Assembly: GCA_033857955.1 (NCBI GenBank)
Contig: JAWVCW010000015.1
Location: forward strand, 62,001 to 126,000
Direction: 5' to 3'
Length of the DNA: 64,000 nucleotides
Source: Gaiellasilicea sp033857955
GTDB lineage: Bacteria > Actinomycetota > Thermoleophilia > Gaiellales > Gaiellaceae
The notes under the pieces were generated by a model. The model did not search any database and was not told the origin of the DNA. It saw nothing but the letters and a program-made list of their open reading frames with translations. Of the stretch, positions 55,406-64,000 are shown in pieces (positions within the stretch are counted from its first letter, which is position 1; the number at the start of each line of letters is the position of its first letter). Position numbers and translations under genes: made by a program.

Positions 55406-56317
55406 ATGCAGAATGCCACGAACGTGGACCTGACTGGACAGCCGCGCGTGCACGTAGCGGGTCCGGTGCCGACCCGCGTCATGGCGGCCCTCGAACAGGA
55501 CTTCGATCTCGTGCCTGTTCCGGCCGGCGCCGAGGGGATCCTCTCCCTGATCACGACCATCGTCGACGACGCGTATCTGGAGCGAGCCGGCCCGCAGCTG
55601 GAGGTGGTCGCAAACTACGGCGTCGGCGTCAACAACATCGACCTCGAGGCGGCACGGCGCCGTGGCATCGTGATCGCCAACACCCCGGACGTGCTGACGA
55701 AGACGACCGCGGAGCTCGCCATCGCCGTCACTCTCGCTCTCCTCCGCCGGGTCGTCGAGGGAGACCGGTACATCAGAGCTCGCTCGGCCTGGTCGTTCTC
55801 GCTCGAATTCATGCTCGGAGAAGGACTCGACGGCAAGACGGTCGGCATCGTCGGAGCCGGCCGGATCGGCCGGGAGACGGCGCGCCTCGCGGAGGCGTTC
55901 GGCGCGCAGGCACTCTTCGCCGGCCGAGACGATCCGCTGGAGGAGCTGCTGGCGAGCGCCGACGTTGTCAGCCTCCACTGCCCGCTTACCCCGCACACTC
56001 GACACCTGATCGACGAGCAGGCCCTGGCGACGATGAAGAGCTCGGCAGTGCTGGTCAATACCGCGCGGGGACCGATCGTGGACGAGCGCGCCCTTGTCGA
56101 CGCCCTCTCGCGAAAGGTCATCGCAGGAGCCGCGCTCGACGTCTTCGAATTCGAGCCGGACATCAGCGAAGAGCTGCTGTCGATGGAACAGGTCGTGCTC
56201 ACACCGCATATGGGCAGCGGCACGCGGGAGACGCGAGAGGCGATGGGATTGCTTGCAGTCGACGCGCTCCGCAGCGTGCTGATCCTCGACCGGACGCCGG
56301 CGAACGTCGTCCCCTGA
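55406..56317 (+). CDS. D-2-hydroxyacid dehydrogenase (glyoxylate/hydroxypyruvate reductase type)
   Basis: The 303-residue product from ATG 55406. The Rossmann loop GAGRIGRETA is near residue 148, catalytic Arg in NTARGPIVDE, Glu in the DVFEFEPDIS region and His in LTPHMGSGT. The substrate-binding part has NYGVGVNNIDLEAARRRG. Length and motifs fit glyoxylate/hydroxypyruvate reductases. It is followed by the binding-protein gene 12 bp downstream. Confidence 0.92.
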   Translation: MQNATNVDLTGQPRVHVAGPVPTRVMAALEQDFDLVPVPAGAEGILSLITTIVDDAYLERAGPQLEVVANYGVGVNNIDLEAARRRGIVIANTPDVLTKTTAELAIAVTLALLRRVVEGDRYIRARSAWSFSLEFMLGEGLDGKTVGIVGAGRIGRETARLAEAFGAQALFAGRDDPLEELLASADVVSLHCPLTPHTRHLIDEQALATMKSSAVLVNTARGPIVDERALVDALSRKVIAGAALDVFEFEPDISEELLSMEQVVLTPHMGSGTRETREAMGLLAVDALRSVLILDRTPANVVP

Positions 56318-56329
56318 TTGCGGGGACGG

Positions 56330-57223
56330 ATGTCGACCAGCGGAGTGCGGATCTGCTCACTGTTGCCGAGCGCGACGGAGATCATCGCTCAGCTCGGGCT
56401 GATCGAGTCGCTCGTCGGCGTCTCCGAGGAATGCCGCTGGCCGCCCGAAGTCGTCGGCAAGCCCGTTGTCACTGCCGCCAGGATCGATCCATCGACGTTG
56501 ACGAGCCTCCAGATCGACCAAGCCGTGCGTGACTCTGTCAGAGACGGCCGTTCGCTGTACACCGTCGACGCCGACCAGATCGACGCGCTTTCCCCCGATC
56601 TGATCGTGACCCAGGACCTCTGTGCGGTCTGTGCCGTTTCGAGCAGTCAGCTGACGACGGCCTCCACGGTCGCGGCCGAAGTGCTCTCGCTCGATCCGCG
56701 AACCCTCGCCGGCGTCGCCGAGTCGGTCCGGACGCTCGCCACCATGCTCGGTGCCGCCGACCGCGGCGACCAGATCGTGTCGCAGATGTGGGAAATGATC
56801 GAAGCGGCCGCCGAGTCGGTGCGGGGCTTGCCGCGCCGGCGCGTGTTCTTCGCCGAGTGGATCGAGCCGCCGTTCTGCGCCGGGCACTGGCTGCCGGAGA
56901 TGATCGAGCTCGCCGGCGGCACCGATGTCCTCGGCCGCCCCGGCCAGCCCTCCTACGCGACGACGTGGGACACGGTGCTCGCGCACGAGCCGGAGCTCGT
57001 GGTGATCGCCCCATGCGGGTTCGACGCCGACGCAGCGGCCGAGCGCGCCGCCGAGCTTCGCCTGCCCTGCCCTGCCGTCGCGGTGGACGCCGACGGCTAT
57101 TACTCGCGGCCCGCGCCCCGACTCGGCGACGGTGTCCGCCAGCTCGCCCACCTCTTCCACCCGGAGGCGGCGACAGACCCCGGACTGCCCGCGATCGCGC
57201 TGCCTTCCGCGACAGTGCCCTAG
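56330..57223 (+). CDS. BtuF-like periplasmic-binding-fold protein without signal peptide
   Basis: The 297-residue product from ATG 56330 (MSTSGVRICSLLPSATEIIA). The class III binding fold has the pattern SLLPSATEI, VGVSEECRWPPEV, DALSPDLIVTQDLCAVCAVS and EIIELAGG-like EMIELAGGTDVLG. There is no signal peptide or lipobox, so it is probably cytosolic. Stand-alone cobalamin/corrinoid-binding homologues exist (general knowledge). The ligand is unknown. It lies 12 bp after the dehydrogenase gene. Confidence 0.85.
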   Translation: MSTSGVRICSLLPSATEIIAQLGLIESLVGVSEECRWPPEVVGKPVVTAARIDPSTLTSLQIDQAVRDSVRDGRSLYTVDADQIDALSPDLIVTQDLCAVCAVSSSQLTTASTVAAEVLSLDPRTLAGVAESVRTLATMLGAADRGDQIVSQMWEMIEAAAESVRGLPRRRVFFAEWIEPPFCAGHWLPEMIELAGGTDVLGRPGQPSYATTWDTVLAHEPELVVIAPCGFDADAAAERAAELRLPCPAVAVDADGYYSRPAPRLGDGVRQLAHLFHPEAATDPGLPAIALPSATVP

Positions 57224-57266
57224 CCCGGCTACTCTGCACGCGTTCCAGAGGTCAAGGGGGTTCGGC

Positions 57267-59666
57267 GTGTTGCGGAGGTTGCGCTCGCTCGCGGGTGGCA
57301 TCGTCGCCACCGGAATGATCGTCGCGTCGCTGAGTCCCACAGGTTCAGCCGCAGTTGGCACGCCGCACGACGGCTCGGCAGCCTCGACGCCGGTTCCGTC
57401 ACTGACACCGGCGGCCACGCAGCGGCTCTGGAGCGAGCTCGTGCAGCGGCGAGACGTCCACGCGCTGCGAACGGCCGACTGCCGGCCGCTCCGCGCCATC
57501 TTCTATGCGCCGACGGACTGGCTTCGCCTCACCACGAAGCTCGCAGCGACCCCGTCCTCCTGTGCGCAGTACTACATCTCCGTGCCACCGCTCGCGGGCG
57601 ACAAGACGCAGCTGCGGTCCGGTGAAGCGTCCCGAATTCGCGCGCTCGGACCGACCTTCAACGCGCTGGCCGAGATCAACGTCACAGGCTGGACATCCTG
57701 GGTCGCGGCCACGGGCAACTCCTGGTACGCGGCCGGGGTCGAGGCCCGGCGCCGCATGGCCGCTGCCGGCTACGACGTCGGCGCGGGCGACACGTGGGCG
57801 CTGAACGAGCTCTCATCCGCGGTCCGCCAGGGCGTCGGAGTGGCGCGCGCAAACATGCGCGCCTTTCTCAACGGCCTCTATGACGGAGACGGGGTGCTCC
57901 CACCCTCCGTGCGCGGCGTGGTATTCGTCGCTGGGATCGGACAGGCGGCGAGCGATCTCTCGGTCTACCAGGCCCGATTGCAGGAGTGGTTCGAGGACGC
58001 GGGCTTCTGGAGCGACGTCAGCCGCTATGCCAGCGACTTCTCACAGGAGGTCTACGGCGACCTCCGCACCTATGCGGTTACGGGCACGACCCGAGAAGCG
58101 CGGCGCGACTCGCTCAACGAGTACCTGCAGCACCAAGCCTCGCTCGCCGACGTCGCGCCCGGATCGGGCGACGCGGCACGAGCGTTCCTCGCCGCCACGT
58201 ACAGCCCGCTCGCCAACGCCGCCTGGCAGTACGACGCCTCGTTCGGCTGGACGAACATCCCGGTCGATCTGATGCAGGACTACGTCTCGGCGCAGACGTA
58301 CGCGATGCGCGCCGCGGGGAACGGCCGCTTCGGCTTCGCCTGGTCGCCACGGAACCTCGCCGGCATGCCGGTTGGAGACTTCGCCGCGCAGACCGATGCG
58401 CTGCTCGTGCGACTCGCTGCGGCGATCGCCGACTCGGGCGACGTTCCGGAGGCCGCCTGCGGCTCGACCTGGTGCAACCGCACGCTCGACGGCGCCGCGG
58501 CCACGACCGCCTGGCGCACCTTCGCCGCCTGGAAGCCATCGGTGCTCGCGTTCACGTCGCCGCCGCAGACCCTGTCCCCGGGCGTGGCGTCGGCGCCGCT
58601 GACAGTCGAGCTGCGTACGAGCAGCGGGACGGCATACACCGCCGGGCTCCCCGTGACCGTGGAGCTGTCGTCGTCTTCGCCGACGGGCGAGCTCTCGAAC
58701 GCGAGCAGCGGGCCCTGGACGCCGGCGCTCTCGACGCCGATCGCCTCGGGCCAGAGCGTGACGAGCTTCTACTTCCGCGACGCCGGCAGCGGCTCACCGA
58801 CGATCGTGGCAGCGGCGGCAGGCAAGACGGCGGCCACGCAGGCGGTCACAGTCGCGGCCCCGTCCGCGGACTCCACGCCGCCCGCACTCCCGCCCTCCTC
58901 CGGCGGCTCGCCCGGCTCCGGGCCCGACCTCCTCGTCGAAGCGAGCGCCGCGCCGCCCGCACCCGCCGTCGGCACAACGATCACGTACACGATCAGCGTC
59001 AGAAACCTCGGCGCCCCCGCGTCACGCGCGTTCGTCGCAGTCCAGCTCCCCTCGCAGGTCGCCTACACCGCGAGCCAGACCGACCGCGGGCCGGGCTGCG
59101 CCGGCACGACCACACTCACCTGCGACCTGGACTTTCTGGCCGGCGAGCTCGTCGGCACGGTGCGGGTGCAGGCCGTCGTCCGCGAGCCCGGCACGCTGAC
59201 GCTGACAGCGACCTCGTCGGCCCAGCCTCGTGACCTCCAGCCGGCGAACGACAGCGCGACGGTCGTCACGGCCGTCGCTCCGCCCGCCCCGCTTCGACCA
59301 CCGGCGGTCGCCGCTCCGATGCTGCGTCTCGTCGGCACAACGCCGGCGGGAGTCGTCCGTCGCGGGACAACCGCCTCCGTGTCGATCCGCTTCTGGGTCA
59401 GCGACGCAGCCCGGCTCCAGGCGCGCCTGACGCCGCTTCGTTCGACCCGTGCCGTCCCGCTGCTCGCGGGAACCTCGTTTGCGGGAAGCCGCTCGTCCAA
59501 GACCAGAACGGTCGTCGCGACCACAGTCTCGGGCCACGGTGCATACCTCTTGCGGGCGCGGGTCGGGGCCGCCCGGCTGCTCCGGGGGCGCTCGTACCTC
59601 GTGCGGCTCACGGCCGTCTACGCGGGTGGCCGGCAGCGAACGCTGACAATCCGCGTCCGGGTCTGA
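57267..59666 (+). CDS. Large secreted protein: unknown N-terminal domain plus DUF11-type domain
   Basis: GTG 57267 with AAGGGGG upstream. The 799-residue product has a signal peptide (residues 1-30). Residues 55-420 form a large alpha-rich domain, with RAIFYAPTDWLRLTTKLAAT, NSWYAAGVEARRRMAAAGYD and WALNELSSAVRQGVGVARAN, which reads like a catalytic barrel, though I cannot name it. A beta domain follows (PQTLSPGVASAPLTVELRTS), then a DUF11/CARDB-like repeat at about 555-660 (TYTISVRNLGAPASRAFVAV) and a C-terminal beta domain. It is a probable cell-wall-exposed protein. Confidence 0.8.
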   Translation: MLRRLRSLAGGIVATGMIVASLSPTGSAAVGTPHDGSAASTPVPSLTPAATQRLWSELVQRRDVHALRTADCRPLRAIFYAPTDWLRLTTKLAATPSSCAQYYISVPPLAGDKTQLRSGEASRIRALGPTFNALAEINVTGWTSWVAATGNSWYAAGVEARRRMAAAGYDVGAGDTWALNELSSAVRQGVGVARANMRAFLNGLYDGDGVLPPSVRGVVFVAGIGQAASDLSVYQARLQEWFEDAGFWSDVSRYASDFSQEVYGDLRTYAVTGTTREARRDSLNEYLQHQASLADVAPGSGDAARAFLAATYSPLANAAWQYDASFGWTNIPVDLMQDYVSAQTYAMRAAGNGRFGFAWSPRNLAGMPVGDFAAQTDALLVRLAAAIADSGDVPEAACGSTWCNRTLDGAAATTAWRTFAAWKPSVLAFTSPPQTLSPGVASAPLTVELRTSSGTAYTAGLPVTVELSSSSPTGELSNASSGPWTPALSTPIASGQSVTSFYFRDAGSGSPTIVAAAAGKTAATQAVTVAAPSADSTPPALPPSSGGSPGSGPDLLVEASAAPPAPAVGTTITYTISVRNLGAPASRAFVAVQLPSQVAYTASQTDRGPGCAGTTTLTCDLDFLAGELVGTVRVQAVVREPGTLTLTATSSAQPRDLQPANDSATVVTAVAPPAPLRPPAVAAPMLRLVGTTPAGVVRRGTTASVSIRFWVSDAARLQARLTPLRSTRAVPLLAGTSFAGSRSSKTRTVVATTVSGHGAYLLRARVGAARLLRGRSYLVRLTAVYAGGRQRTLTIRVRV

Positions 59667-59842
59667 CGCTAGAGGATCGACCAGAGAGCGAGGGTGAGCA
59701 CCGCTCTCAGAAGGGCGGCGGCACACGTCGCCTGAAACGCTCGGTCGGCTGTCCTCGCCCGCGTCGCCGACAGCCCTCGCCGAGCGCTCAGCCGAGCGCC
59801 GACCCCGAGCACGAACAAGCCGTTTGCGCGGCCGCTTCGAAC
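59667..59842. other. Non-coding gap
   Basis: No gene, hairpin with a U-tract, or repeat was recognised here. It contains short frames only and separates two convergent genes. Confidence 0.5.
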
Positions 59843-60901
59843 TCAGGGGTTCGTGGCAGCCGTGGTGCCCGCCGTGGCGGGCGCGGGGCTCGCAGGTTCG
59901 GTGGTCGTGGTCTTCGGTGGTGAAGCCGCCGGTGCCGGAACCGGGCGGGGAATGACCCATGAGATGGGCAGCCAGAGTTCGACCACAGAGCACGGAGTGC
60001 TGCGTTCCGTGACGACATGGAAGACCGCCGAGTCGACAGCTTTGGGAACCGCGTTCGTCGGAGGCTGACCCACGTCCAAGAGGATCGCGTTCAACTGGCC
60101 GAGCTCACACTCTTTCCCAAGCAGCGGTGAGAGCTCTGCGCGGTGTTCGGTGGGGACGACCACGAGAACGCTGCTCGGCGTCTTGGGCAGAAACTCACCC
60201 GTGACGACTTTCTGGCGATCTCGCTCTTCCTGCGCAACCCTGTCCTCCCGCTTGATCAAGTCGGCGTTCGTGGCCAGAGCGAACGTCGCGGCCCCCAAAG
60301 CCGCGAGCAGCGCGCCGACGAAGAGGAACACCGTGGCCCAGGTGCTCACCATCCGCGCCCGTTCCGCTCGCGCAGTTGGCAGCAGGGTGACGTCCCGGGC
60401 CTCGAGCAGCCGAGTCCGTTCGTCCGCAGTCGTCTCAGCTAGCGGTCGCCGAAGCTTGGCGAGCTTGTTGAGGCGCTTTTGGAGCGACTCGAGATCGGGT
60501 TGACCTCCTAGCAAGTACGGGTTTCCGTCGATCAGCTTTCGGATGCGAGATGCGAAGTATCCGTCACTCAGGAGGTAGTTCAGCGTGACGCGGCCGGACC
60601 GTGCCTGCCAGATGACCGAACCAACGAGGATGCCGACACCGACCACGAAGGCGACAAGGCCGACGTACGCCAGGAAGAGGTACGTGCCGTCTAGCTCTCC
60701 CTTGCCAAGTCGATCGAGTGTCAGCTTGGTGACTGCAGCGGAACCCACAGCCGCGACTGCGCCAACGGCCCACTTTCCTGCTGCTCCGACCCGCGCGATG
60801 TACGAGTCCGGGGATTGACCGGTGTCTTCCGGGGCCGGGTTCGGTGCCGGCCCGCCCGGCGGCGCTTCCCCAGTTCCCCCAGCAGCTCCCGGGTCGGTCA
60901 C
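59843..60901 (-). CDS. Membrane protein with Pro/Thr-rich C-terminal tail
   Basis: The 352-residue product from ATG 60901. A Pro/Gly-rich N-terminus is followed by two or three hydrophobic segments (about residues 45-60, 73-95 and 185-207), and between them a charged helical region (LQKRLNKLAKLRRPLAETTA). The C-terminal extracellular-looking domain has two Cys (KECELGQ, STPCSVVELW) and a Thr/Pro/Ala tail. No family is recognised. Confidence 0.7.
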   Translation of the reverse strand: MTDPGAAGGTGEAPPGGPAPNPAPEDTGQSPDSYIARVGAAGKWAVGAVAAVGSAAVTKLTLDRLGKGELDGTYLFLAYVGLVAFVVGVGILVGSVIWQARSGRVTLNYLLSDGYFASRIRKLIDGNPYLLGGQPDLESLQKRLNKLAKLRRPLAETTADERTRLLEARDVTLLPTARAERARMVSTWATVFLFVGALLAALGAATFALATNADLIKREDRVAQEERDRQKVVTGEFLPKTPSSVLVVVPTEHRAELSPLLGKECELGQLNAILLDVGQPPTNAVPKAVDSAVFHVVTERSTPCSVVELWLPISWVIPRPVPAPAASPPKTTTTEPASPAPATAGTTAATNP

Positions 60902-60943
60902 GACGATCCCGCACTCTGACGCCGCCTGGCCAACGTGCTCACC

Positions 60944-61201
60944 TCACAACCGAAGCTCGGGCCGTACCGGATCTTCCTTCTTCTTCTCCTTCTTCTTCGT
61001 CCTCTCTGGCCCGACCGGCGGTTCTGTCGTCGATCCGGGGGCGATCACAACGTAGAGGTCGTAGGTCCCGAATCGCACGAGCCACGGCTTTGCGCGCGGC
61101 ACGACGGTGACGCGGGACGGCTCACCGTCCTTCGGACTCAGCACGAAATCTGGCTCGGGCACGGCGCCTTCCCTCTGACTCGATCGATCGCGAAGCCGCA
61201 C
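60944..61201 (-). CDS. Small unknown protein upstream of the membrane gene
   Basis: The 85-residue product from ATG 61201. It is beta-like in the middle (SRVTVVPRAKPWLVRFGTYD, LYVVIAPG) and ends with a Lys/Glu-rich stretch (ERTKKKEKKKEDPVRPELRL). There is a 42-bp gap to the membrane protein gene on the same strand, so they are probably co-transcribed. Confidence 0.55.
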   Translation of the reverse strand: MRLRDRSSQREGAVPEPDFVLSPKDGEPSRVTVVPRAKPWLVRFGTYDLYVVIAPGSTTEPPVGPERTKKKEKKKEDPVRPELRL

Positions 61202-61308
61202 AACGGCGGCGCCAACGTCTCACAGGCGGGGCCATGAGTCAATCGGCTCGAGACTACCGAGCCGGAGGCCGCGCAATCGACCCGCGCCGCAGCTGTGAAG
61301 ATACGGGT

Positions 61309-61929
61309 GTGGACGGGCAGCGACTTCACCTGGCAGACATCGAAGGGGCGGCTGGGCGTAGCGGCGCCGGCGTCGACTGGCGTGCCGTCGTGCTCGTTGA
61401 AGGGATCAGCGACCGGTGCGCGCTCGAAGCGCTCGCTGAGCGCCGCGGTCGGAATCTCGACGCCGAGGGCGTCTCCGTCGTGCCGATCGGGGGCGCGCAG
61501 GCCATCGGAAGGCTCCTGGACGTGTTCGGTCCTCAGGGGCTCGACGTCAAGCTCGCGGGGCTCTGTGACGCGGGAGAGGAGGGCGACTTCCGGCGCGGTC
61601 TCGATCGGGCCGGCCTCGGCTCCGACCTCACGCGCGTCGAGATGGAACGGCTCGGTTTCTACGTCTGCGTCGCAGATCTGGAGGACGAACTGATCCGCGC
61701 TCTCGGTGCCGACGCCGTGGAGCAGGTCGTCGATGCTCAGGGAGAGCTTGGGTCCTTCCGGACGCTCCAGAAGCAGCCTGCGTGGCACGGACGGACCACC
61801 GAGGAGCAGCTTCGGCGCTTCATGGGCAGCGGCGGCCGGCGGAAGATCCGATACGGGCGGTTGCTCGTCGAGGCGCTCGATCTCACTCGAGTTCCTCGGC
61901 CGCTCGACCTGGTGCTTGCTCAGGTCTGA
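61309..61929 (+). CDS. Stand-alone TOPRIM-domain protein (OLD-nuclease-like)
   Basis: From GTG 61309 the product is 206 residues; ATG 61234 would add 25. VVLVEGISDRCALEALAERR has the TOPRIM Glu, and the acidic pair lies in LAGLCDAGEEGDF. VSVVPIGGAQAI is also typical of OLD-family TOPRIM domains. The C-terminal part (FYVCVADLEDELIRALGADA) is also seen in that family. There is no ATPase partner next to it. It may be a nuclease or primase-like factor. Confidence 0.8.
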   Translation: MDGQRLHLADIEGAAGRSGAGVDWRAVVLVEGISDRCALEALAERRGRNLDAEGVSVVPIGGAQAIGRLLDVFGPQGLDVKLAGLCDAGEEGDFRRGLDRAGLGSDLTRVEMERLGFYVCVADLEDELIRALGADAVEQVVDAQGELGSFRTLQKQPAWHGRTTEEQLRRFMGSGGRRKIRYGRLLVEALDLTRVPRPLDLVLAQV

Positions 61930-61966
61930 ATTTCTTTCAAACGCGCTTTGCTCCGTTAGCCTCGTG

Positions 61967-62584
61967 TCAGCGGTCGCTGAAGGCCAACCGCACGCCGAGC
62001 GATGTCAGCACCGTTCCGGTGACGGCGTTCAACACGCGCCGGACAACGGAGCGCTGCAAGAGCGCGCCGACCTTGGCGACGAGCAGTGCGTAGGACGTCA
62101 GCCAGACGAGGCCCATGCCGATGAAGATTGCCGCGAGCAGCAGCGTCTCCGCAACGGCGGGGTCACCGGCGTCGACGAACTGCGGGATCAGGGTCGTGAA
62201 GACGAGCGCGATCTTCGGGTTCAGGAGGTTCGAGAGCAGGCCCTGTCGAAACGGCGACGTCTTGCGCCGCGCCGCGCGCTCCGGTGCAGCGTCGGCCGTG
62301 CCACGACAGGCGTCGCCGAGCGCGCGCAGGCCGAGGAAGACGAGGTACGCCGCGCCGGCGAGCTTGAGCAACGTGAAGGCCGGGGCCGACGCGTGCAGGA
62401 GGGCGGCAATGCCGAGCGCGGCGGCAACGGCCCAGACGAGCAAACCGGCATTGATCCCGACCGCCGTCTCGACCGCCGCCCGCCGCCCGCGCGTGAGCCC
62501 GTTCTGGAGAACGAGGGCCATGTCCGGCCCCGGCAGGACGACGATGACGGCGACAACGCCGACGAATCCGACTACGTTTCCCAC
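61967..62584 (-). CDS. LysE-family exporter
   Basis: The 205-residue product from GTG 62584 with about six hydrophobic helices and the family signature VVLPGPDMALVLQNGLTRGR. LLSNLLNPKIALVFTTLIPQ follows in the middle. It exports amino acids or related small molecules. The start overlaps the upstream MFS gene by 13 bp. TACGAT lies 7 bp before the GTG, which could also allow a leaderless transcript. Confidence 0.9.
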   Translation of the reverse strand: MGNVVGFVGVVAVIVVLPGPDMALVLQNGLTRGRRAAVETAVGINAGLLVWAVAAALGIAALLHASAPAFTLLKLAGAAYLVFLGLRALGDACRGTADAAPERAARRKTSPFRQGLLSNLLNPKIALVFTTLIPQFVDAGDPAVAETLLLAAIFIGMGLVWLTSYALLVAKVGALLQRSVVRRVLNAVTGTVLTSLGVRLAFSDR

Positions 62585-63840
62585 CTCTCGGATCGTACGC
62601 GGTGGACGAGAAGGATCGTGAGCCCAAACAGCGCAGCGCTCGTCACGAGCGCCACGGAAAGACCCGCGAGCCCGGCGACGACGGCGATGCCGAACCCGCA
62701 GACGATCTCCCCCAGGTACTCGGCTTGAGCGAGGAAGGAGTGCACGGTCGCTCGAACGTCGCCACTCGTCTGCCGGTTCACCCAGATGGTGCCGAGAGTG
62801 CGCGTCAACGGCTTCGCGATCCCCGAGACGAGCAGCACGGCCGCACTGGCGGTCACTCCCTCGGGCGCACCCGCGAGGGCGACGAGACCGGCCGCGCCGG
62901 CCGCACAGGCGACGACATAGCCGCGCCGCGCTGTTCGCACGCCATCGATGTGGGACTCGACGATGCGCAAGGCGCCCGCACCCACGAGCAGCGTGAGGAC
63001 GCCCAGGGCGGTGAACCAGACGACGGGATCCGAGGGAAGCCCGAGGTCGACAAGCTGCTTGGCCTGGAGTCGACCTGACGCGTCGCCGGCACCGTTGACC
63101 AGAAACGTCGCCGCGAACACGACAACGATCGCGCGGCTGCGACGTACGAGCGTCGATCCGCGCACGAGGATCGCCCATGACGCCGACCATCGCCTCGTGG
63201 CCGTGGGTACGAATCGCTGCTCGCGGAAGCGGAACACCACGTAGAGGGCGAGCAGCAGCATGGCGGCTCCGGCGAGCACCATCGCCGTGCTCCGTTGCGT
63301 CAGCGAAGCGAGGGCGCCGACGCCCACGAGGCCGGCCGCTGCGCCGGTCAGCTGGGCTCGCCCCGATCGCATCAGCACAGCGGAGATGCGCGCCGGCCCA
63401 TCGAGCTCGTCGGTGATCCACGCGACGTCCGCGCCGCTGGCGAACGTCCACGACAGCCCCCACACCATCTGCGTCGCGACCAGCAACTCGAAGTCGGTCA
63501 CGAGGCCCGTCGCGATCATCGCGGTGCCCATGAGAACGTGGGAGACGACCAGCGACCACTTCCGGCTGATCGTGTCGGCGACGACGCCGGCCGGGATCTC
63601 GAACACGAGCGCGACGACCCCCTGCGCCACCCCGATCAGGACGAGCTGGGACGGCGACAGGTCTGCGTCGACGACCAGATAGACACTCGTCACCAGCCAC
63701 CAGCCGTTGTGGAGCACGGCCCGCCACCAGATCCACCTCGAGAAGACCGCAGCGAGGTCGGGGCCGGCGCTGCCGGTGAGTGTTGTCTTAGCGGCGTCTA
63801 CAAGTGCCGCGATCCCCAAGTTCAGCGGTTTCCGCCACAT
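62572..63840 (-). CDS. MFS transporter
   Basis: The 422-residue product from ATG 63840 has about ten to twelve hydrophobic helices. The helix-2/3 loop reads EIPAGVVADTISRKWSLVVS, a motif-A variant. HNGWWLVTSVYLVVDADLSP is in the first helix region. The substrate is unknown. It overlaps the LysE gene, so the two may share a transcript. Confidence 0.85.
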   Translation of the reverse strand: MWRKPLNLGIAALVDAAKTTLTGSAGPDLAAVFSRWIWWRAVLHNGWWLVTSVYLVVDADLSPSQLVLIGVAQGVVALVFEIPAGVVADTISRKWSLVVSHVLMGTAMIATGLVTDFELLVATQMVWGLSWTFASGADVAWITDELDGPARISAVLMRSGRAQLTGAAAGLVGVGALASLTQRSTAMVLAGAAMLLLALYVVFRFREQRFVPTATRRWSASWAILVRGSTLVRRSRAIVVVFAATFLVNGAGDASGRLQAKQLVDLGLPSDPVVWFTALGVLTLLVGAGALRIVESHIDGVRTARRGYVVACAAGAAGLVALAGAPEGVTASAAVLLVSGIAKPLTRTLGTIWVNRQTSGDVRATVHSFLAQAEYLGEIVCGFGIAVVAGLAGLSVALVTSAALFGLTILLVHRVRSERWET

Positions 63841-63986
63841 GCGTCATATCCTCCGAATAGGTCAAAAAGCCCTTCGCGATGGACATGACTGCTGCGCGCA
63901 TCTCCGCTCCTTGGTGGATCGGCGCCACGGTGTTACCCGGGGGAGATCATAGGGCCTCCGGCGCCGCGCCTCGGTAGCCTCGGCGC

Positions 63987-64000
63987 GTGCAGGCCCGCCT
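63987..64000 (+). CDS. Possible 5' end of a gene running out of the window
   Basis: GTG at 63987 is preceded by TAGCCT 6 bp upstream, the same -10-to-start spacing seen at likely leaderless genes here. Only 14 bases remain, so this is a guess. The gap 63841-63986 shows no other gene. Confidence 0.2.

Overview
The window is high-GC chromosomal DNA from an actinomycete. I infer class Thermoleophilia (Gaiellales/Solirubrobacterales-like). The reasons are an actinobacterial-type Rel protein, the pdxS-pdxT-yebC-ruvCAB-(recJ)-relA neighbourhood, exoproteins with YQWQRC repeats and with an IKNGSLTG signature, and many GTG starts. I see no prophage, intact transposase, CRISPR array or rRNA.

Layout. 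0-6 kb: an HtrA/DegP protease, a small exported protein, then relA and recJ on the minus strand. 6-8.9 kb: small unknown genes, a decayed helicase tail and palindromic repeats. 8.9-11 kb: ruvB-ruvA-ruvC. 11-16.4 kb (plus strand): an accessory island holding an FHA/helix-turn-helix regulator with a frameshift, six small peptide genes (four near-identical), a PqqD-like plus M50 metalloprotease, a secreted CxxC protein and an LppX-like lipoprotein. 16.5-21.4 kb (minus): a TadG/vWA pilus protein, yebC, pdxT, a membrane protein and pdxS. 21.6-30.2 kb (minus): a complete-looking tad/flp pilus operon apart from the prepilin peptidase. 30.2-34.4 kb: a structured leader, an envelope metallopeptidase-like protein, a DUF192 protein, tiny proteins and a collagen-like exoprotein. 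34.6 kb: tRNA(CAU). 34.8-42.5 kb: YjbQ and a polyamine/amine-type catabolic cluster (SDR, ALDH, PuuD-like hydrolase, glutamine-synthetase-like ligase, APC permease), then an MFS transporter. 43.3-44.1 kb: two tandem non-coding RNA genes. 44.1-64 kb: transporters, secreted proteins, an OafA-like acyltransferase, a D-2-hydroxyacid dehydrogenase, a BtuF-like binding protein, a TOPRIM protein, LysE and MFS.

The two most interesting systems are these. (1) The peptide island at 11.1-16.4 kb looks like a peptide maturation/export system. Peptides with a common leader and an Asn/Ala-rich core precede a hairpin, an RRE-like metalloprotease and two exported proteins. No familiar RiPP modification enzyme is present, and the island splits the normally contiguous yebC and ruvC. 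(2) The tandem ~112-nt RNAs at 43.5-44.0 kb each have a sigma70-type promoter with 17-bp spacing, a closing stem followed by a U-rich tract, and compensatory base changes between the copies.

Three unrelated families of paired perfect palindromes (6.2, 8.7/20.1 and 35.2 kb) sit at gene ends and look like REP/BIME-type elements. All functional statements come from reading motifs; no database search was run.
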